DNA of 64,000 nucleotides from Capronia americana (Eukaryota > Ascomycota > Eurotiomycetes > Chaetothyriales > Herpotrichiellaceae): the NCBI GenBank assembly GCA_016110215.1, contig JADWQD010000002.1:2232001-2296000 (forward strand), written 5' to 3'. The position numbers and the translations under genes were made by a program. The notes beneath the pieces are model-generated. The model did no database searches. It saw only the letters and a program-made list of their open reading frames with translations, and was not told where the DNA came from. Shown in pieces: positions 9,299 to 21,500 of the stretch (position 1 is the first letter of the stretch; each line of letters starts with the position of its first letter).

Positions 9299-12040
9299 AT
9301 GGCTACAAGCTCGAACACTTCAGAGCCGACAACACCAACCATGTCGGATGCTAAAAGCACGCCGGAATCATCACCAATGGATGCGAGTCCGAAGCAGTCG
9401 AAGTCGGATGCTAACGAGGAACCGATGGTCAAGAGCGAGAACAAGATGGAAGTGGACGAGGAAGATGATGAAGCTATGGACCATAAGTCTCGGGCGCTCA
9501 CCAACCTTCTGAAGACAAGCTCTGTATTTGTTGCGATCATGGCAGACAAGATGAAGCAACAGCAAGAGCAAAATCTAGAGCAGGCGAGAAGGGCGGCCGC
9601 GAAGCAAAAGAACGATACGGCTAAATCCGCGGAGACAAAAAAAGCAACAAGAAAATCGTTAAGGGCGCATGCTGCGGAAGAGGCTGACAGCACGGTGGAC
9701 CTGAAGGAGCAGGAAACGCGAACCACTCGAAGTCGAGGACGCCCATCAAAGAAGAAAAGCGCTGCAAAGAAGAGCATTGTTGACTATTTCGACTCGGAGA
9801 CAGCGAAGGCTGCCAAAGATGGGCCCACAGTTCAAGAGGCGCTTGCGGAAGCCGCAGATGAGTATGAAGGAGAAGGGCTCGGCGCTCAGAATCTCGTCGC
9901 CACGGAACAACCCTCTCTAGTCACGGGCGGAAAGATGAAGAAATATCAACTCGAAGGCTTGGAGTGGTTGAAGTCGCTCTGGATGAATGGCCTGAGCGGG
10001 ATTCTAGCGGACGAAATGGGCCTCGGGAAGACGCTGCAGGCCATTTCGATGATTGCCTTCTTCAAGGAGAACAATATCTCAGGTCCTTTCCTGATCGCCG
10101 CTCCGTTGAGCACCGTGCGGAACTGGATCGAAGAATTCAAGCACTGGACTCCCACCATCAACACTATTCTGTACCACGGGAGCAGGGACGAGCGTGACGC
10201 TATGAGGCGAACCAAGATGAAACTAAAGGATCAAACCAAGTGGGAATTCCCCGTTGTCGTCACGAGCTATGAAATCTGCATGAACGACAAGAAGTTCTTG
10301 GCCAACTATCAGTGGAGATACATAATCGTGGACGAAGGGCATCGCCTGAAGAATATGAACTGCAAGCTGGTCAAGGAGCTGATGACATACAACTCTGCAA
10401 ATCGGCTGCTGATCACCGGCACCCCTCTTCAAAATAACATCGCGGAGCTCTGGTCACTGCTGCACTTCTTGCTACCGGAGGTTTTCAATGACCTCGACAG
10501 CTTCGAGAGGTGGTTCGACTTCTCGAGTGTGTTAGAGGACCGCAAGGAGGCCGATGGCAAGACCCTGAAGCGCAAGAACAACCTGGTTTCCACCATGCAC
10601 GCCATCCTCAAGCCATTCTTGCTCCGGCGTCTCAAGTCAGACGTCGAGTCATCTCTTCCCAAGAAGCGAGAATACATCCTGTACGCGCCCTTGACTTCGG
10701 AGCAGAAGGAATTGTACCGGGAGATCCTCGCCGGTACAAGCAGGTCGTACCTTGAAGACAAGGCTGTCGAGCGTATCGAGGCAAAGAGCCGAACCGCTTC
10801 CCTCAAGCGCAAGTCAAACTATAGCAGTCGCTCCACGCCGGCCAAAAGCATCAAGCCGAGTCGAGACTCGACGCCAGCATCGGTTGCGTCGAATGGTTCC
10901 ATTCGCCGAGGTCGAAAGGCAGCACGCACCAGCTATCGCGATGTGACAGACAGTGAATTCAACGACCGCCTTCGCCGAATAGAACAAGGTGAAGAAGGGC
11001 TCAACCTAGATCGTGCATCGTGCGGGTTCGACTCGCGAGAATTGTCGTCGGACGAAGCAGAAGAGCTCGAGCGTGCTCAAACCCTTAAACTCGCGAAGAA
11101 GGAAATGTCGGCCAAAAAGCTGCAAAACCCCGTCCTGCAACTGCGTCTTGCATGCAACAGTCCGCACAACTTCTACTGGCCCTGGAAACCGACTACACTT
11201 GCTGAGGAGGAATCTGGCGACTTTCCACAAGTCGACGAAAGCTTGGTCAGAGCCTCTGGCAAGATGCTCCTGCTTGATACACTTCTGCCGAGACTCTTCA
11301 AGCTCGGTCACAAGGTTCTCATTTTCAGCCAATTCAAAACCACGCTCGACATTCTGGAAACGTACGCAATTGAGCTGCGAGGTTGGAAAACATGTCGGAT
11401 TGACGGTTCCGTCGCGCAAGAAGATCGCTATGCCCAGATCACCAGCTTCAACACCGACAAGTCCTACAACCTGTTCCTCCTCTCCACTCGTGCTGGCGGG
11501 CAGGGAATCAACCTCACTGCAGCTGACACCGTCGTTCTGTTCGACTCTGACTGGAACCCGCAACAAGATTTACAAGCCATGGACCGCGCACATCGTATTG
11601 GCCAGACCAAGCCTGTGATTGTGTATCGGCTAGCTACACGCGGGACGGTAGAAGAGACATTGCTCTTCAAGGCCGACTCGAAGCGCAAACTCGAGAAATT
11701 AGTCATTCAGAAGGGCAAATTTAAGTCTCTTCTTTCCTCAGGTGCTGATGTGGATGACATCAAGGGAGTACTAGTGAATGACGAGTTTGAAAAGTACGAT
11801 GTCGCCCATCTGGAAGACGAAGACGAAGGTGGAGCCACCTCAACAGGCAGGAAAAGAGCAATACTGAGTGAAGATGAACTGAAGATCTTGACTGATCGGA
11901 CAGATAAGGCGTATGAACGAGCAGAGAAGGGCTTGGATGTCGGTGGAGAAGGACAGGCCTTTCAAGTCGCAGCAACCAAGAGAGGCCAGGGCGCGGCGGG
12001 CGATGTTCTTGATGACCTGGCAGTCAGGAGCAAGGCGTAG
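9299..12040 (+). CDS. irc5: SNF2-family chromatin remodelling ATPase, LSH/HELLS/Irc5 type
   Basis: Single exon, 913 aa. The N-terminal ~190 residues are charged and Lys/Glu-rich with a coiled-coil-like stretch (KMKQQQEQNLEQARRAAA) and an AT-hook-like RSRGRPSKKK at ~144-153. The helicase core starts at KYQLEGLEWLKSLW. The Walker A-containing motif DEMGLGKT is at ~238-245, the DEGH box at ~345-348, LLITGTPLQNNIAELWSL follows, and helicase-C motif VI QAMDRAHRIGQT is at ~758. An insertion of ~130 residues rich in Ser/Arg splits the two lobes, as is common in SNF2 proteins. DEGH instead of DEAH and the overall order fit the LSH/DDM1/Irc5 branch (MUS-30 in Neurospora), which moves nucleosomes and supports heterochromatin, DNA-damage tolerance or cohesin loading. 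The subfamily call is from motif similarity, not a tree. Confidence 0.9.
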   Translation: MATSSNTSEPTTPTMSDAKSTPESSPMDASPKQSKSDANEEPMVKSENKMEVDEEDDEAMDHKSRALTNLLKTSSVFVAIMADKMKQQQEQNLEQARRAAAKQKNDTAKSAETKKATRKSLRAHAAEEADSTVDLKEQETRTTRSRGRPSKKKSAAKKSIVDYFDSETAKAAKDGPTVQEALAEAADEYEGEGLGAQNLVATEQPSLVTGGKMKKYQLEGLEWLKSLWMNGLSGILADEMGLGKTLQAISMIAFFKENNISGPFLIAAPLSTVRNWIEEFKHWTPTINTILYHGSRDERDAMRRTKMKLKDQTKWEFPVVVTSYEICMNDKKFLANYQWRYIIVDEGHRLKNMNCKLVKELMTYNSANRLLITGTPLQNNIAELWSLLHFLLPEVFNDLDSFERWFDFSSVLEDRKEADGKTLKRKNNLVSTMHAILKPFLLRRLKSDVESSLPKKREYILYAPLTSEQKELYREILAGTSRSYLEDKAVERIEAKSRTASLKRKSNYSSRSTPAKSIKPSRDSTPASVASNGSIRRGRKAARTSYRDVTDSEFNDRLRRIEQGEEGLNLDRASCGFDSRELSSDEAEELERAQTLKLAKKEMSAKKLQNPVLQLRLACNSPHNFYWPWKPTTLAEEESGDFPQVDESLVRASGKMLLLDTLLPRLFKLGHKVLIFSQFKTTLDILETYAIELRGWKTCRIDGSVAQEDRYAQITSFNTDKSYNLFLLSTRAGGQGINLTAADTVVLFDSDWNPQQDLQAMDRAHRIGQTKPVIVYRLATRGTVEETLLFKADSKRKLEKLVIQKGKFKSLLSSGADVDDIKGVLVNDEFEKYDVAHLEDEDEGGATSTGRKRAILSEDELKILTDRTDKAYERAEKGLDVGGEGQAFQVAATKRGQGAAGDVLDDLAVRSKA

Positions 12041-12866
12041 AGTCCACGTTTGTGGGCTAGGACTTTTGTGTTGGAAAGAGCAGTCTTGGGTATCTCTATA
12101 CAGAATGCAGCCGTTGGATCACTCTGTTGAGCAATCGGCTTTCCGGAATAAATGGATCTGCACAATGACTGATGTAGGCCGTGTTGCCACAAGCTTGTAA
12201 TAAGTTCAGCCTGACACGTGAACGAAAGCTACACAAGGCTGCAGCCTGCGCCACACTTTCTCTTTTTGTGGCAAATCCCCGGCGGTAAAAATCGAAGTTC
12301 TCCCCCCAGGTACAGCATGCAAACATGCGTGACGAGGATGTCCGCCATTCGTCTGGGATGGCAGATGCATCTTATCTTATTGTATGGTGATGCCCGTGCA
12401 GAGCTCGCAGAGGTCAAATGGCACCGGCAATTGTGTTCTGGCACGACTCCATCTCTTCTAGAACACGACGTCTCGTTCCGCGGTCCCACGCCATTCGGCC
12501 TATCAGCGAGCACAATCTGAATTATACACTCATATGTGGAGAGCAGCAGAAAAGGCGGATATACACTTGCACATAAGAGGCATCAGCCACCAATCCCCGG
12601 ACTGGTGGACATCCGAGAATGTGCCTGATATCGCGACCCATCTCCGCAATTCAGCCGGGCGGGATGGCCAAAAACAGCAGAGCCGGGGTTGATCAGGTCA
12701 CATTGTTGTTGCACGAACCATCCCACGTGGAAGGAAGGCCCCAATCCTTCTTTTCCTCTTCGACTGTAGCCTGAAAACATCCCACATCATCGAGTACACG
12801 GTCCCTCCTACATAACCAACGGAAGCTCCGGAGACGTTAACGCCATCTGCCCTGGATCTCGACAAC
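12041..12866. other. Intergenic region
   Basis: Contains the terminator side of the SNF2 gene and the promoter of the GH31 gene. Only short unconvincing open frames. No repeat or RNA gene seen. Confidence 0.5.
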
Positions 12867-15255
12867 ATGTTACTCTCCAAGGACGATCGGCTCCATTTCA
12901 CCTACGACTCGGAACACGTTCAGATTGAACCGTGGGGTCCCAACGCTCTCCGCGTGCGTGCCACGAGGTACCACACTCTGCCGCCAGAGAATTGGGCTCT
13001 GACCATTACGCCGCCAAGGACCGATGTCTCGATCTCTTTTCCCGACGACCACGCATCCATCAGGAACGGCAACATCACCGCGACGATCTCGAAGCGTGGA
13101 AAGATAATCATCAAGAATGCCAACGGCGAACGGCTTCTGGAAGAGTACCAGCGCAACCGTGCCGATGTCGAGGATCCCAAATGCAGTGCCTTGATGGTCG
13201 AAGCACGAGAGTTCAAGCCGTTGCTTGGGGGCGACTATCACTTGACCTATCGGCTCGAGTCTATTGACCGGAAAGAAAAGATCTACGGCATGGGCCAGTA
13301 TCAGCAGCCTTTCCTCGACCTCAAGGGCGCCGACCTAGAGATGGCCCAACGCAACTCCCAAGCAAGTGTCCCATTCATGCTGTCGAACCTCGGATATGGT
13401 ATGCTGTGGAACAACCCTGCCGTCGGCCGAGCCGTCCTCGGAAAGAACACGATGAGCTTCGAGGCGTATTCGACAAGGGTGCTCGACTATTGGATCGTTG
13501 CTTGCGACACCCCAACCCAAATCATCGAGTCATATGCGGATGTTACTGGCAAAGTCCCAATGATGCCGGAGTACGGTCTTGGCTTTTGGCAATGCAAGTT
13601 GAGATATCAGACTCAAGAAGAGCTCCTTGATGTTGCCCGAGAGTACAAGAAGCGCGGATTGCCGTTGGACGTGATTGTGGTGGACTTCTTTCATTGTACG
13701 CCCATTACGACTTCGTCTAAATTCCCCCGCTGGCTGACAATACACAACTAGGGCCAAAGCAAGGCGAATGGAAGTTTGACCCGACCTATTGGAAAGATCC
13801 CGGTGAGTCAGCCATGCGTAGGCTCCTGTCGACGTGGAAGGAGTCTTCGGCAGAACCGTCGCCTGAACCCCAATTCCCGCCTGCGCCTGCCAACACGAAA
13901 GCTGCATTCGAATTCTCTTTCAAATCAGCCCATTCCACGAAGCATCCTACTGTTAAGGTGGAAGAATGCAGTTCTGACGAGATGCCGTGAGTCTTCAATC
14001 ACAGACGCCATGATCAGAGAACTCCAGTCAATGGATGTCCAGCTCCTCGTTTCGATCTGGCCGACCGTTGACAAGCGCTCGGAAAACTACGAGTTCATGC
14101 TGGAGCAGGGCATGTTGATCCAACAGGACCGAGGACTGCGCATCTCGATGGATTTCCAGGGCGAAACAGTCCATGCAGACTTTACCAATCCTGCTACCCG
14201 GGAGTTTGTATGGAACACGGCCAAAAAGAATTACTACGACAAAGGCGTCAAGATGTTCTGGCTCGACGAGGCGGAACCGGAGTATAATGTTTATGACTTT
14301 GATGTTTATCGATATCACAGCGGGACTGTGCTGAGCTCCGGAAACGCCTATCCCGTGGAGTATGCGGAGACTTTCTTCGAAGGGATGAAGCAGGACGGGA
14401 AGCAGGATGAAATCTGCAACCTCATCCGCTGTGCGTGGGCTGGAAGCCAGAAGTTTGGCACTTTGTTGTGGAGTGGTGACATTGCGAGCAGTTGGGAAAG
14501 CTTTCGAGATCAATTCGCGGCTGGATTGAATGTTGGCATTGCAGGTATTCCTTGGTGGACGACAGACATCGGTACGTCTTTGTCTCTCCGGTGACTTAAA
14601 GAGCAAACCTGACACGACCAGGTGGATTCCATGGCGGCAACCCCCAGCATGCCGACTTCCGCGAGCTCTGCACGCGATGGTTCCAATACGGTAAGCTTCA
14701 AGCTAAGCCATCGTCGGCCAATTGACTGAACATGGTGCAGGCTGTTTTTGTCCTGTTTTCCGCCTCCACGGCGATCGCGAACCCAAGCAGCCTCAACATG
14801 GCACGACTGGAGGCGCAACATGTCTCTCCGGCGCACCTAATGAAATATGGTGCTACGGCAAAGAGTGCTACGAGATCATGAAAAAGTATCTTTTTCTGCG
14901 CGAGAAACTTCGGCCATATGTCCGTGAACTGATGACCCAAGCACATGAGAAAGGCACACCTGTCATCCGGCCACTGTTCTTGGAATTTCCCAAGGATAAG
15001 GAGTGCTGGGAAGTGGAGGATCAATACATGTTTGGCGGCAAATATCTTGTCGCACCCGTCATGTATAAGGGAATAACTAACAGAAGAGTCTATCTGCCAA
15101 AGGATGCGAAGTGGAAGAGGTTCGATGATGGTCAAGTTGAGAATCCGGATGTCTTGGAGGGAGGTATGCTTATCGAGGTGGACTGTCCCTTGGCTGTGAT
15201 GCCCGTGTTTGAGAGATTGGATACGGAGCCACTGCCGGCACGCGATCATACTTGA
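12867..15255 (+). CDS. Glycoside hydrolase family 31 alpha-glycosidase (alpha-glucosidase/alpha-xylosidase type)
   Basis: Five exons: 12867-13695, 13752-13802, 14005-14571, 14622-14690 and 14741-15255, giving 676 aa. The second exon is only 51 nt (WPKQGEWKFDPTYWKDP) and the intron after it is long for this region (202 nt). An N-terminal beta-sandwich is followed by the (beta/alpha)8 barrel with GFWQCKLRYQTQEELLDVA, VVDFFHWPKQGEW, the nucleophile region KMFWLDEAEPEY (Asp of WLDEAEPE) and the acid/base region LLWSGDIASSWE, then IPWWTTDIGGFHGG. These are GH31 signatures. No signal peptide is visible, so it is probably intracellular. The WPKQGEW and LDEAEPE variants resemble alpha-xylosidase/alpha-glucosidase YicI-like members more than secreted maltases, but substrate is not settled by sequence. 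Confidence 0.88.
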
Positions 15256-15916
15256 GCGCCAGTGATGGTGTGATGGCATGCATGAGAGAATGTCAGATGC
15301 GGTGATCGTCAGCCGTGATAGTCAGCCTCGTGATGCGACCCTGAATGATCGGCAAGGCTGGGCTGAATAGGGGCCTCCTCTTCTCCGCTACATTACGCGC
15401 AGCAATACCGACCATCGTGAGCCGCTCTGTCCCGCTTTCTAACTCTACGCCGCCATTCGACATCTGTTGAGGTCTTGAATAGGCTCGGTACCTCGGTCAG
15501 TCCGAGAGATGGACTTGAGACGCAGTGTTCAAGGTTGAACCTATTGAAATTCGGCATCGTCCAACGTGAACCCGCTCAAAGACGCCAGAGCACGGAGTAC
15601 ATGCATCTCAATCTCACTCGTCTTGATTAATCGTCTTTCTCAAGCAATGCAATCCCTTGGTGCTCCCCTGTTTTGTACCAGCTTGGACGCCGTACGAACG
15701 TTAGACGGACTGTAGCTTTCGTGGCCCAGGCTTGGTTCGGCTAAAGTTGCTGACTGAGCAGCGCGTCAAGTGCCACGAGGGGATTGACTTGATTCGTGCT
15801 GGGCATCCACAGGACCTTCACCTCGCAGCCTGACATCTAAGTTCTCTGATGCATGGACTTCACAGTTCCGCGGATCGACTTGTTGTTCCTAACTGCGAGT
15901 TGCAGGACGACGCAGC
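15256..15916. other. Intergenic region
   Basis: Between the GH31 gene and the HET-domain gene, both plus strand. No gene, RNA or repeat recognised. Confidence 0.5.
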
Positions 15917-18481
15917 ATGGACCATTTAGAGCTACCCCTGCATTCGAGACACCCGCACATCTCTATCCCTTACCTCGGATTCGACCACTACGATGGCGAC
16001 CAATTCGAGACATTTCCAGCGCGCAATGGGTGGACCGAGGCTGATCTCCGAGGAACAGATCCGACTTCCAAATCCATCGACGATAGGGCGGCATTCCTTC
16101 AGTCGTGGCTGTTCTTTGGGTTGTTGAGAACGACTTTTGGGTCGCGATACAGCATGGACGATTGGGTTGAGCCTTGCGATCTCGGACGATTTGTACTGAC
16201 GCTGCGGAACTTGGAGGATCGTCTCAGTCGAATATCTCCTAGGAAGTTCCATCTCATTCACATGGACGCCGACCCCTCCACCATCTCGAACCCCGCCGAT
16301 GAGCAAAGCCATGCATTCAGGAGCGCGTCGGCCGAGGAGGCTCCTGCCTCTTCCCGGAAACGAACAGACCAGCTTGACCTATCGAGGTTGAGCGAAGTTC
16401 TGGCACACGCCCTTGATTGGAACGTTCGTGTCATGGTCAATGGAACTTATGGCCATGTCCTCGACCTCGTCTGCTTGTCTGTAGCATCGCTGGGAGAGTT
16501 TCTATGTGCTTACTTCGGCATCCTCGGGGAAGATAAGTGGCTTGGGAGTACAAAGACTAATTATTTGTTTGAGCGAATGCTCGATGATGGCTGGTGCCCG
16601 ATCGAGATCATCCGCTTGAACGCAATAGCGGGCCTTCCAGAGATCTACTTCGCAAGTAGCTCGGAGAGGCCTGGACCGACGAGAGATCATCTGAGTTGCC
16701 GGGCAAGAATTCCGCTCGAGCAGATGGATGAAGCCGCCTCGTTTGTCGCCCAGCTAGGCCCCGACTGGAAGTGTACTGCATATGATATGGATTGGAAGAC
16801 ATATCGCACCGAGCACGCTCCGGGCTGCAGCCAATGTCCCGAGCTACCTGCCAATCAGGCTCAAATGGAACAGATCCTAGAGGGAGGGTATTTCCCTTTA
16901 CTTTCCCCAGCCTGTGAGGAACGCAAAGCGGCCGCTGGAGATCATGCGAAGCCTGGCTCTGACGATGTACAATTTGAGGCTGACGGCGGTGGGCTGCAAC
17001 TCACCTCTACCGAGACGGTCAAGAAGTACGTCTGCATTTCTCACGTTTGGTCGGATGGCCTGGGGAACCCCCACCAAAACTCCATCCCTAGGTGTCAGTA
17101 CGAGAGACTGAGCGCCATGGTGGACAAACTGTACCCGGATGAGAAGGTGCCTTTCTGGATTGACACCATCTGCGTTCCTCGCGAGCCATGGGCCCTCCGC
17201 CGACAGACCATCATGTTGATGGGCAAGACATACTCGGACGCGGAAGCAGTCTTAATCTTGGACAAGTACCTCCTCGACCTTGATCTGGATGCACGTTCGG
17301 AGAGAGAGGCGTGGGTCCGCATCCTCAACTGCGGCTGGATGCGACGTCTCTGGACTTTGCAGGAGTGCGCTCTGGCTCGACGGGCCTTGTTTCAACTCCG
17401 CAATGGAACCCTCGACTTGGACAATGCGCTGTGGTTCGACGTCAACACCAACGATACCTGGACCCTTCAGTGGGTGAAGCTCCGAGGATCGTGGGGTCGG
17501 AGATCAGAAGACACAGAGACAGCCGTAGAGACTAATCAAGCAGGAAACATGCTCGGCGTGCTGAGCGATGTGCTAGCGTGGCGGTCCACCAGCATTGCAG
17601 AAGACGAAGCCGTGTGCCTCAGTATCATCACTGGCTTGGACTCTTCAGAGATCGGGCAGGTCATTGCGTTCAAATCCCACGAAGATCGCATGACTCAATT
17701 TTGGCGCCTGACCAAGGTTCTGTCCTCGGAGATCCTGTTCTGGGACGGCCCACGGTTATCACAGCCCGGCATGCGATGGGCGCCGCGGACTTTTCTGGAT
17801 AAAGGCCCGACTCCATTTCTCCAGCAGCGCTCGCAAAGATACCAGTCCGTCCAGCTTACCGGCGAAGGACTGCGCGTCAAGCTTCCGGGCCTGCTACTTG
17901 GGAAGCGTCGGGGCAAACTCCGAGAGATCAGTTTTCTCAGATCAAGCTCGAATGCATGGTACCGGCTCGTGACATCGTATATGAATCAGCCGGCCTCTCT
18001 GCCGCCGCCAGCAACAGCAACAGCAACAGTAACAGGAGACACTCATCTTGGTATTATTCTTCAAGAGCCGGAATTGTCTTTCGTCGATGATCTCCCCTTC
18101 AACGACTCCCTGGCCGTGCTGGTCGTTCTGATACACTCGTCCCAGCCCGAAAGCGCGGGAGTCATACCTGCGAGACCGTTGTGCGTGGGGACCATCGAGC
18201 GAGCGGAGCGATATCAAGGATGGGTTGGACCACTCGAGGAACTCAGGTCCAGGTTCTACTCCAAGGCCAGGGCAGGAGAGGGTTCATTATTGGACAGCGC
18301 GGAGAACTTCGAGCTCGATGGGGCTCTCCTTGGACACTCGAATTCAGACGCGACGACCGGGAGCGAGAGCGATATCAGGGCATTTTGGAGGGACGGACAC
18401 CTCTCGATCGATTTGAAGAACGAGCAGGTCATGTGCGAGATCGTTTCTGGACTTGAGCAGCAGGAATGGTGCGTAGGTTGA
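15917..18481 (+). CDS. HET-domain (heterokaryon incompatibility) protein
   Basis: Single exon, 854 aa. The HET domain spans about residues 369-500: KKYVCISHVWSDG opens it, FWIDTICVPRE is at ~413, MGKTYSDAEAVLILDKYL follows, and CGWMRRLWTLQEC is at ~472, all hallmark HET blocks. The ~360 residues before it and ~350 after carry no motif I know; the C-terminal part is probably a variable recognition or regulatory region. In this family the domain triggers cell death or growth arrest when non-self is recognised at hyphal fusion, though most genomic copies have no proven partner. No NACHT or STAND domain is attached. The last codons and the stop lie inside a ~30 bp tandem repeat, so the C terminus could vary between strains. 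An in-frame CAACAG-type run encodes TATATVT near base 18010. Confidence 0.9.
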   Translation: MDHLELPLHSRHPHISIPYLGFDHYDGDQFETFPARNGWTEADLRGTDPTSKSIDDRAAFLQSWLFFGLLRTTFGSRYSMDDWVEPCDLGRFVLTLRNLEDRLSRISPRKFHLIHMDADPSTISNPADEQSHAFRSASAEEAPASSRKRTDQLDLSRLSEVLAHALDWNVRVMVNGTYGHVLDLVCLSVASLGEFLCAYFGILGEDKWLGSTKTNYLFERMLDDGWCPIEIIRLNAIAGLPEIYFASSSERPGPTRDHLSCRARIPLEQMDEAASFVAQLGPDWKCTAYDMDWKTYRTEHAPGCSQCPELPANQAQMEQILEGGYFPLLSPACEERKAAAGDHAKPGSDDVQFEADGGGLQLTSTETVKKYVCISHVWSDGLGNPHQNSIPRCQYERLSAMVDKLYPDEKVPFWIDTICVPREPWALRRQTIMLMGKTYSDAEAVLILDKYLLDLDLDARSEREAWVRILNCGWMRRLWTLQECALARRALFQLRNGTLDLDNALWFDVNTNDTWTLQWVKLRGSWGRRSEDTETAVETNQAGNMLGVLSDVLAWRSTSIAEDEAVCLSIITGLDSSEIGQVIAFKSHEDRMTQFWRLTKVLSSEILFWDGPRLSQPGMRWAPRTFLDKGPTPFLQQRSQRYQSVQLTGEGLRVKLPGLLLGKRRGKLREISFLRSSSNAWYRLVTSYMNQPASLPPPATATATVTGDTHLGIILQEPELSFVDDLPFNDSLAVLVVLIHSSQPESAGVIPARPLCVGTIERAERYQGWVGPLEELRSRFYSKARAGEGSLLDSAENFELDGALLGHSNSDATTGSESDIRAFWRDGHLSIDLKNEQVMCEIVSGLEQQEWCVG

Positions 18482-18537
18482 GCTCAAGGACGGTGCGAAG
18501 GTTGTGGTTGAGCTCAAGAATGGTGCATAGATTGAGG
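18453..18537 (+). repeat. Three tandem ~25-30 bp units across the HET stop codon
   Basis: Units at 18453-18477, 18478-18507 and 18508-18537 each begin TTGAG and carry GGTGCGTAGG, GGTGCGAAGG or GGTGCATAGA. The stop codon TGA (18479-18481) sits at the start of unit two. Confidence 0.8.
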
Positions 18538-21500
18538 TCAGTGCATCCTTTGATTCCTTCACTACGGCGGCAATCCACGCTCTCCCTACCCTCCTGAACG
18601 TGGTCCTGTTAGTTACTTTCTTTGACCCGGAATGTACTGTACGTGTACACCCTACCTACGCAGCAGGAAGAGTTTGATCACATCTTTTCAGCCGGCTTTC
18701 CGCCCGTCCATCGATCTGAGTCTAGGATATCCGGCCGGTAAATAATTCCTACGTAGCTAATCAGATTGCCCCGGAGTAACAATTGACTACATCGTTCTCC
18801 CAACGATTTTCCGTACCTCACTCACTCAGCACAAGACGAAATGAAGCGGATGAACTATTGAAAAGCACGGTCTCTCAATTGAAGGATCATGCGCCGTCAA
18901 GCCATGCCCATACTTACTATGCCGGCTGAGTTGGTCTGCTTGGCTAATGGACCTTGTGCGCTAGCACCGACGAGTCGCAACGTTCGGGACTCTCTCGGGC
19001 GTCCGTCCGCTCACGCACGCAACAACGTGCAGTGTACTATGTACATCGGACGAGCACGCTGGGCTAAACGTTCAGGCGCCATGTTATCAATTAACCCAGT
19101 GAAAGCATACATGGCTGCTGCACGAACTGCATCTACTGTATTATCCAAGCAATGCAAGCATCTCAATGTCCCCGGTCCACCAAGAACTGTAGTACAGCGT
19201 AAGTCCATAGCTGATACTAGCCCCGGATCCCCTTATACCAGGCCGTGCACTGATTGGCTAGTCGATCCGCGTCTTTAATAAGCTTAAGCCTCTATCGCGG
19301 GACTAGCTACATATTAGGCTAGTTTGGCATACTAGCGCAGAGCTTAACTTCATCGACTTTGCTTGATTGCTCTTCGTTGATTGAGCATCACACGTGCGGA
19401 ACGGGGATGGCGGCATGACGAAAGGGCGTGGACAACCGCGTGTACGTATCCAAGCGTTGCCAGAGTAAGGCATGGTGGTGCGATATCGTTCAGAGACTCC
19501 GAGGTAACGCTGCGGACATGGCGCACATGGATGGATGATATTGATATTGATGAATGGCTTGGTGTTGCTTGCTTGATTGCGACGTCGGGTCATCAGAGTC
19601 GAAGTCGGATAGAGGTTTCGTCTGAATGCACCTGCACCTGCACCTGCTCAGTGCTGTAGGCAAGTATGTCGACGAGGGTCCAGTTGTTGTTCCGATATGC
19701 CGACTCGGACTCGGACTTGGTCAAGAGCTTGCAACTGAGATTGGGAATGCGTTCTGTTGACGATGTCTGCTCAGAACATACCTTGAACTCTGTTGACGGG
19801 ATGGATTCTACGGGTTTCTTGGCTTGATGGTCTCTACAGCACCTTGTCCTGATGGAGCTGAGATTCTAACTCTTTCTCCATGGACGGGAAACAGCCCGTC
19901 GTCGTGATTACCTAGGTGGTACGCACTAGGTACCTGAGCGGGTACCACACGCCCACACACCCCCTCGCAATTCAGACAATGCGCCATGCACGCACACACA
20001 CACGACTCGCAGTCAAGCAATGCTGATACAATCTGTGAAGAATGTGCGAAACGGATGGAGACCCAGTGATGCGGTCACGAGAACAGTATGAATCATTGTA
20101 CTGTCCCATACACACCTACTGTACTCGCCTCACCTGCGCAGCATCGTGGGCACATTCATTTAGCCGGTCATCAATTGTTCTGCCTTTCGGAAACCCACCG
20201 CAGTCACTGTACTGCCTCGCCCAGTACCCTCACCCTCACCCTCGGCTCGGCTTGAGCGGCTGTCCGGGGTCACATCTGCTCGGGCTCTTGCTCCTGCCGC
20301 GCCGTCGACATGCGCCAAGAGATCAGCACCCTCGCAGCCTAAGCTGACCGGCATCGCCACCTGAGCGTCGCATCGTATCGAGTCCAGCCGGGTCTGAACT
20401 GGTCCCCTAGACCCTGTGTACCAAGACTCGCCTTCCCAGCTGGGATTGAGGCGATAGCGGTCCCTAGTCGCTGCCAGACAGGCTGTACACCATCGAATTC
20501 GTTCTAGGCCACATGGTTGACCGGTATGAGAAGGCTACCTATGCAGTTTCTTGCAGTGGGCATCTGCACCTCAGCGTTATCGTGACGGCCTCGTCGATGC
20601 CATCGAGAGCCGCGTGTCGGTTAATCGAATTACCCAGGCCACCACGAGGTAGGTGGCGATGGTCCCGAGAGGTCAGATCGCGATGGTTATGTGGAATGAG
20701 CGGCGCTAGCTGGAGGGAATGTCTTCCTCTGTGCCCACGAGCCAATCGGCCTATCTTATCAGTCCGTTTTCATGCGCGGCCACACGGGGGCTCCACGAAC
20801 TGCGGAGTTCTGGAGCACGCGGCCACACTTTGGACCACACTAAGCGGCGTAATCCAGTCGACTGAAGGGGCATGCTCGTACTGTCTTGGTCGCTGGGAGC
20901 TGCCTTGCGCCAAGCCACCTGGCTGAGACGCGCAATGGCTAAACAATCACCCAGCGTTCAGTGATACTGCAAGCAGTAGCCTCGTGGGGTTGCGAGTGCA
21001 GTGGTTGTTGTCGTCCAGATGGCATTGTGAGAGGCCTACTCGGCTTGCTGTGGTGTACGGGCTCAATGTTAGGCGACAAAACACTGGAGGCTTGGATCTT
21101 GTGCCCAGCTTTTGTCGGGCAGGAACTAGTGACGATCTTTACTTACTGGTGTTGGCAGTGGAAGCTACCGGAGTTGTTGCGAATGCGGCGATCTTCGATG
21201 GACAGGTGAAAGCCTGCTATGCATTCGCAGCGTGCGGCAACTCGCCCTCAAGCCTATATCAAGATATGATGGAGTTCAATTGTTCACATGCTACGGAAAA
21301 GTGTCGGTGTTGAGACAGGCAATAGAGGGAAGAACAGCTGCTTTGCAGCTTCGGCCATGACTCCGGGGGAGAGTCTGTTATAACATTTAGCCCGAATGAT
21401 TCCGACCTGGAGCCTCAATTCCAGATATAAAGAATCGGAACAAATCGACGCGGCAGTCTTCAACTTCTCACCAGGCTCCGGGCTGGGCGAGCAACAGGTG

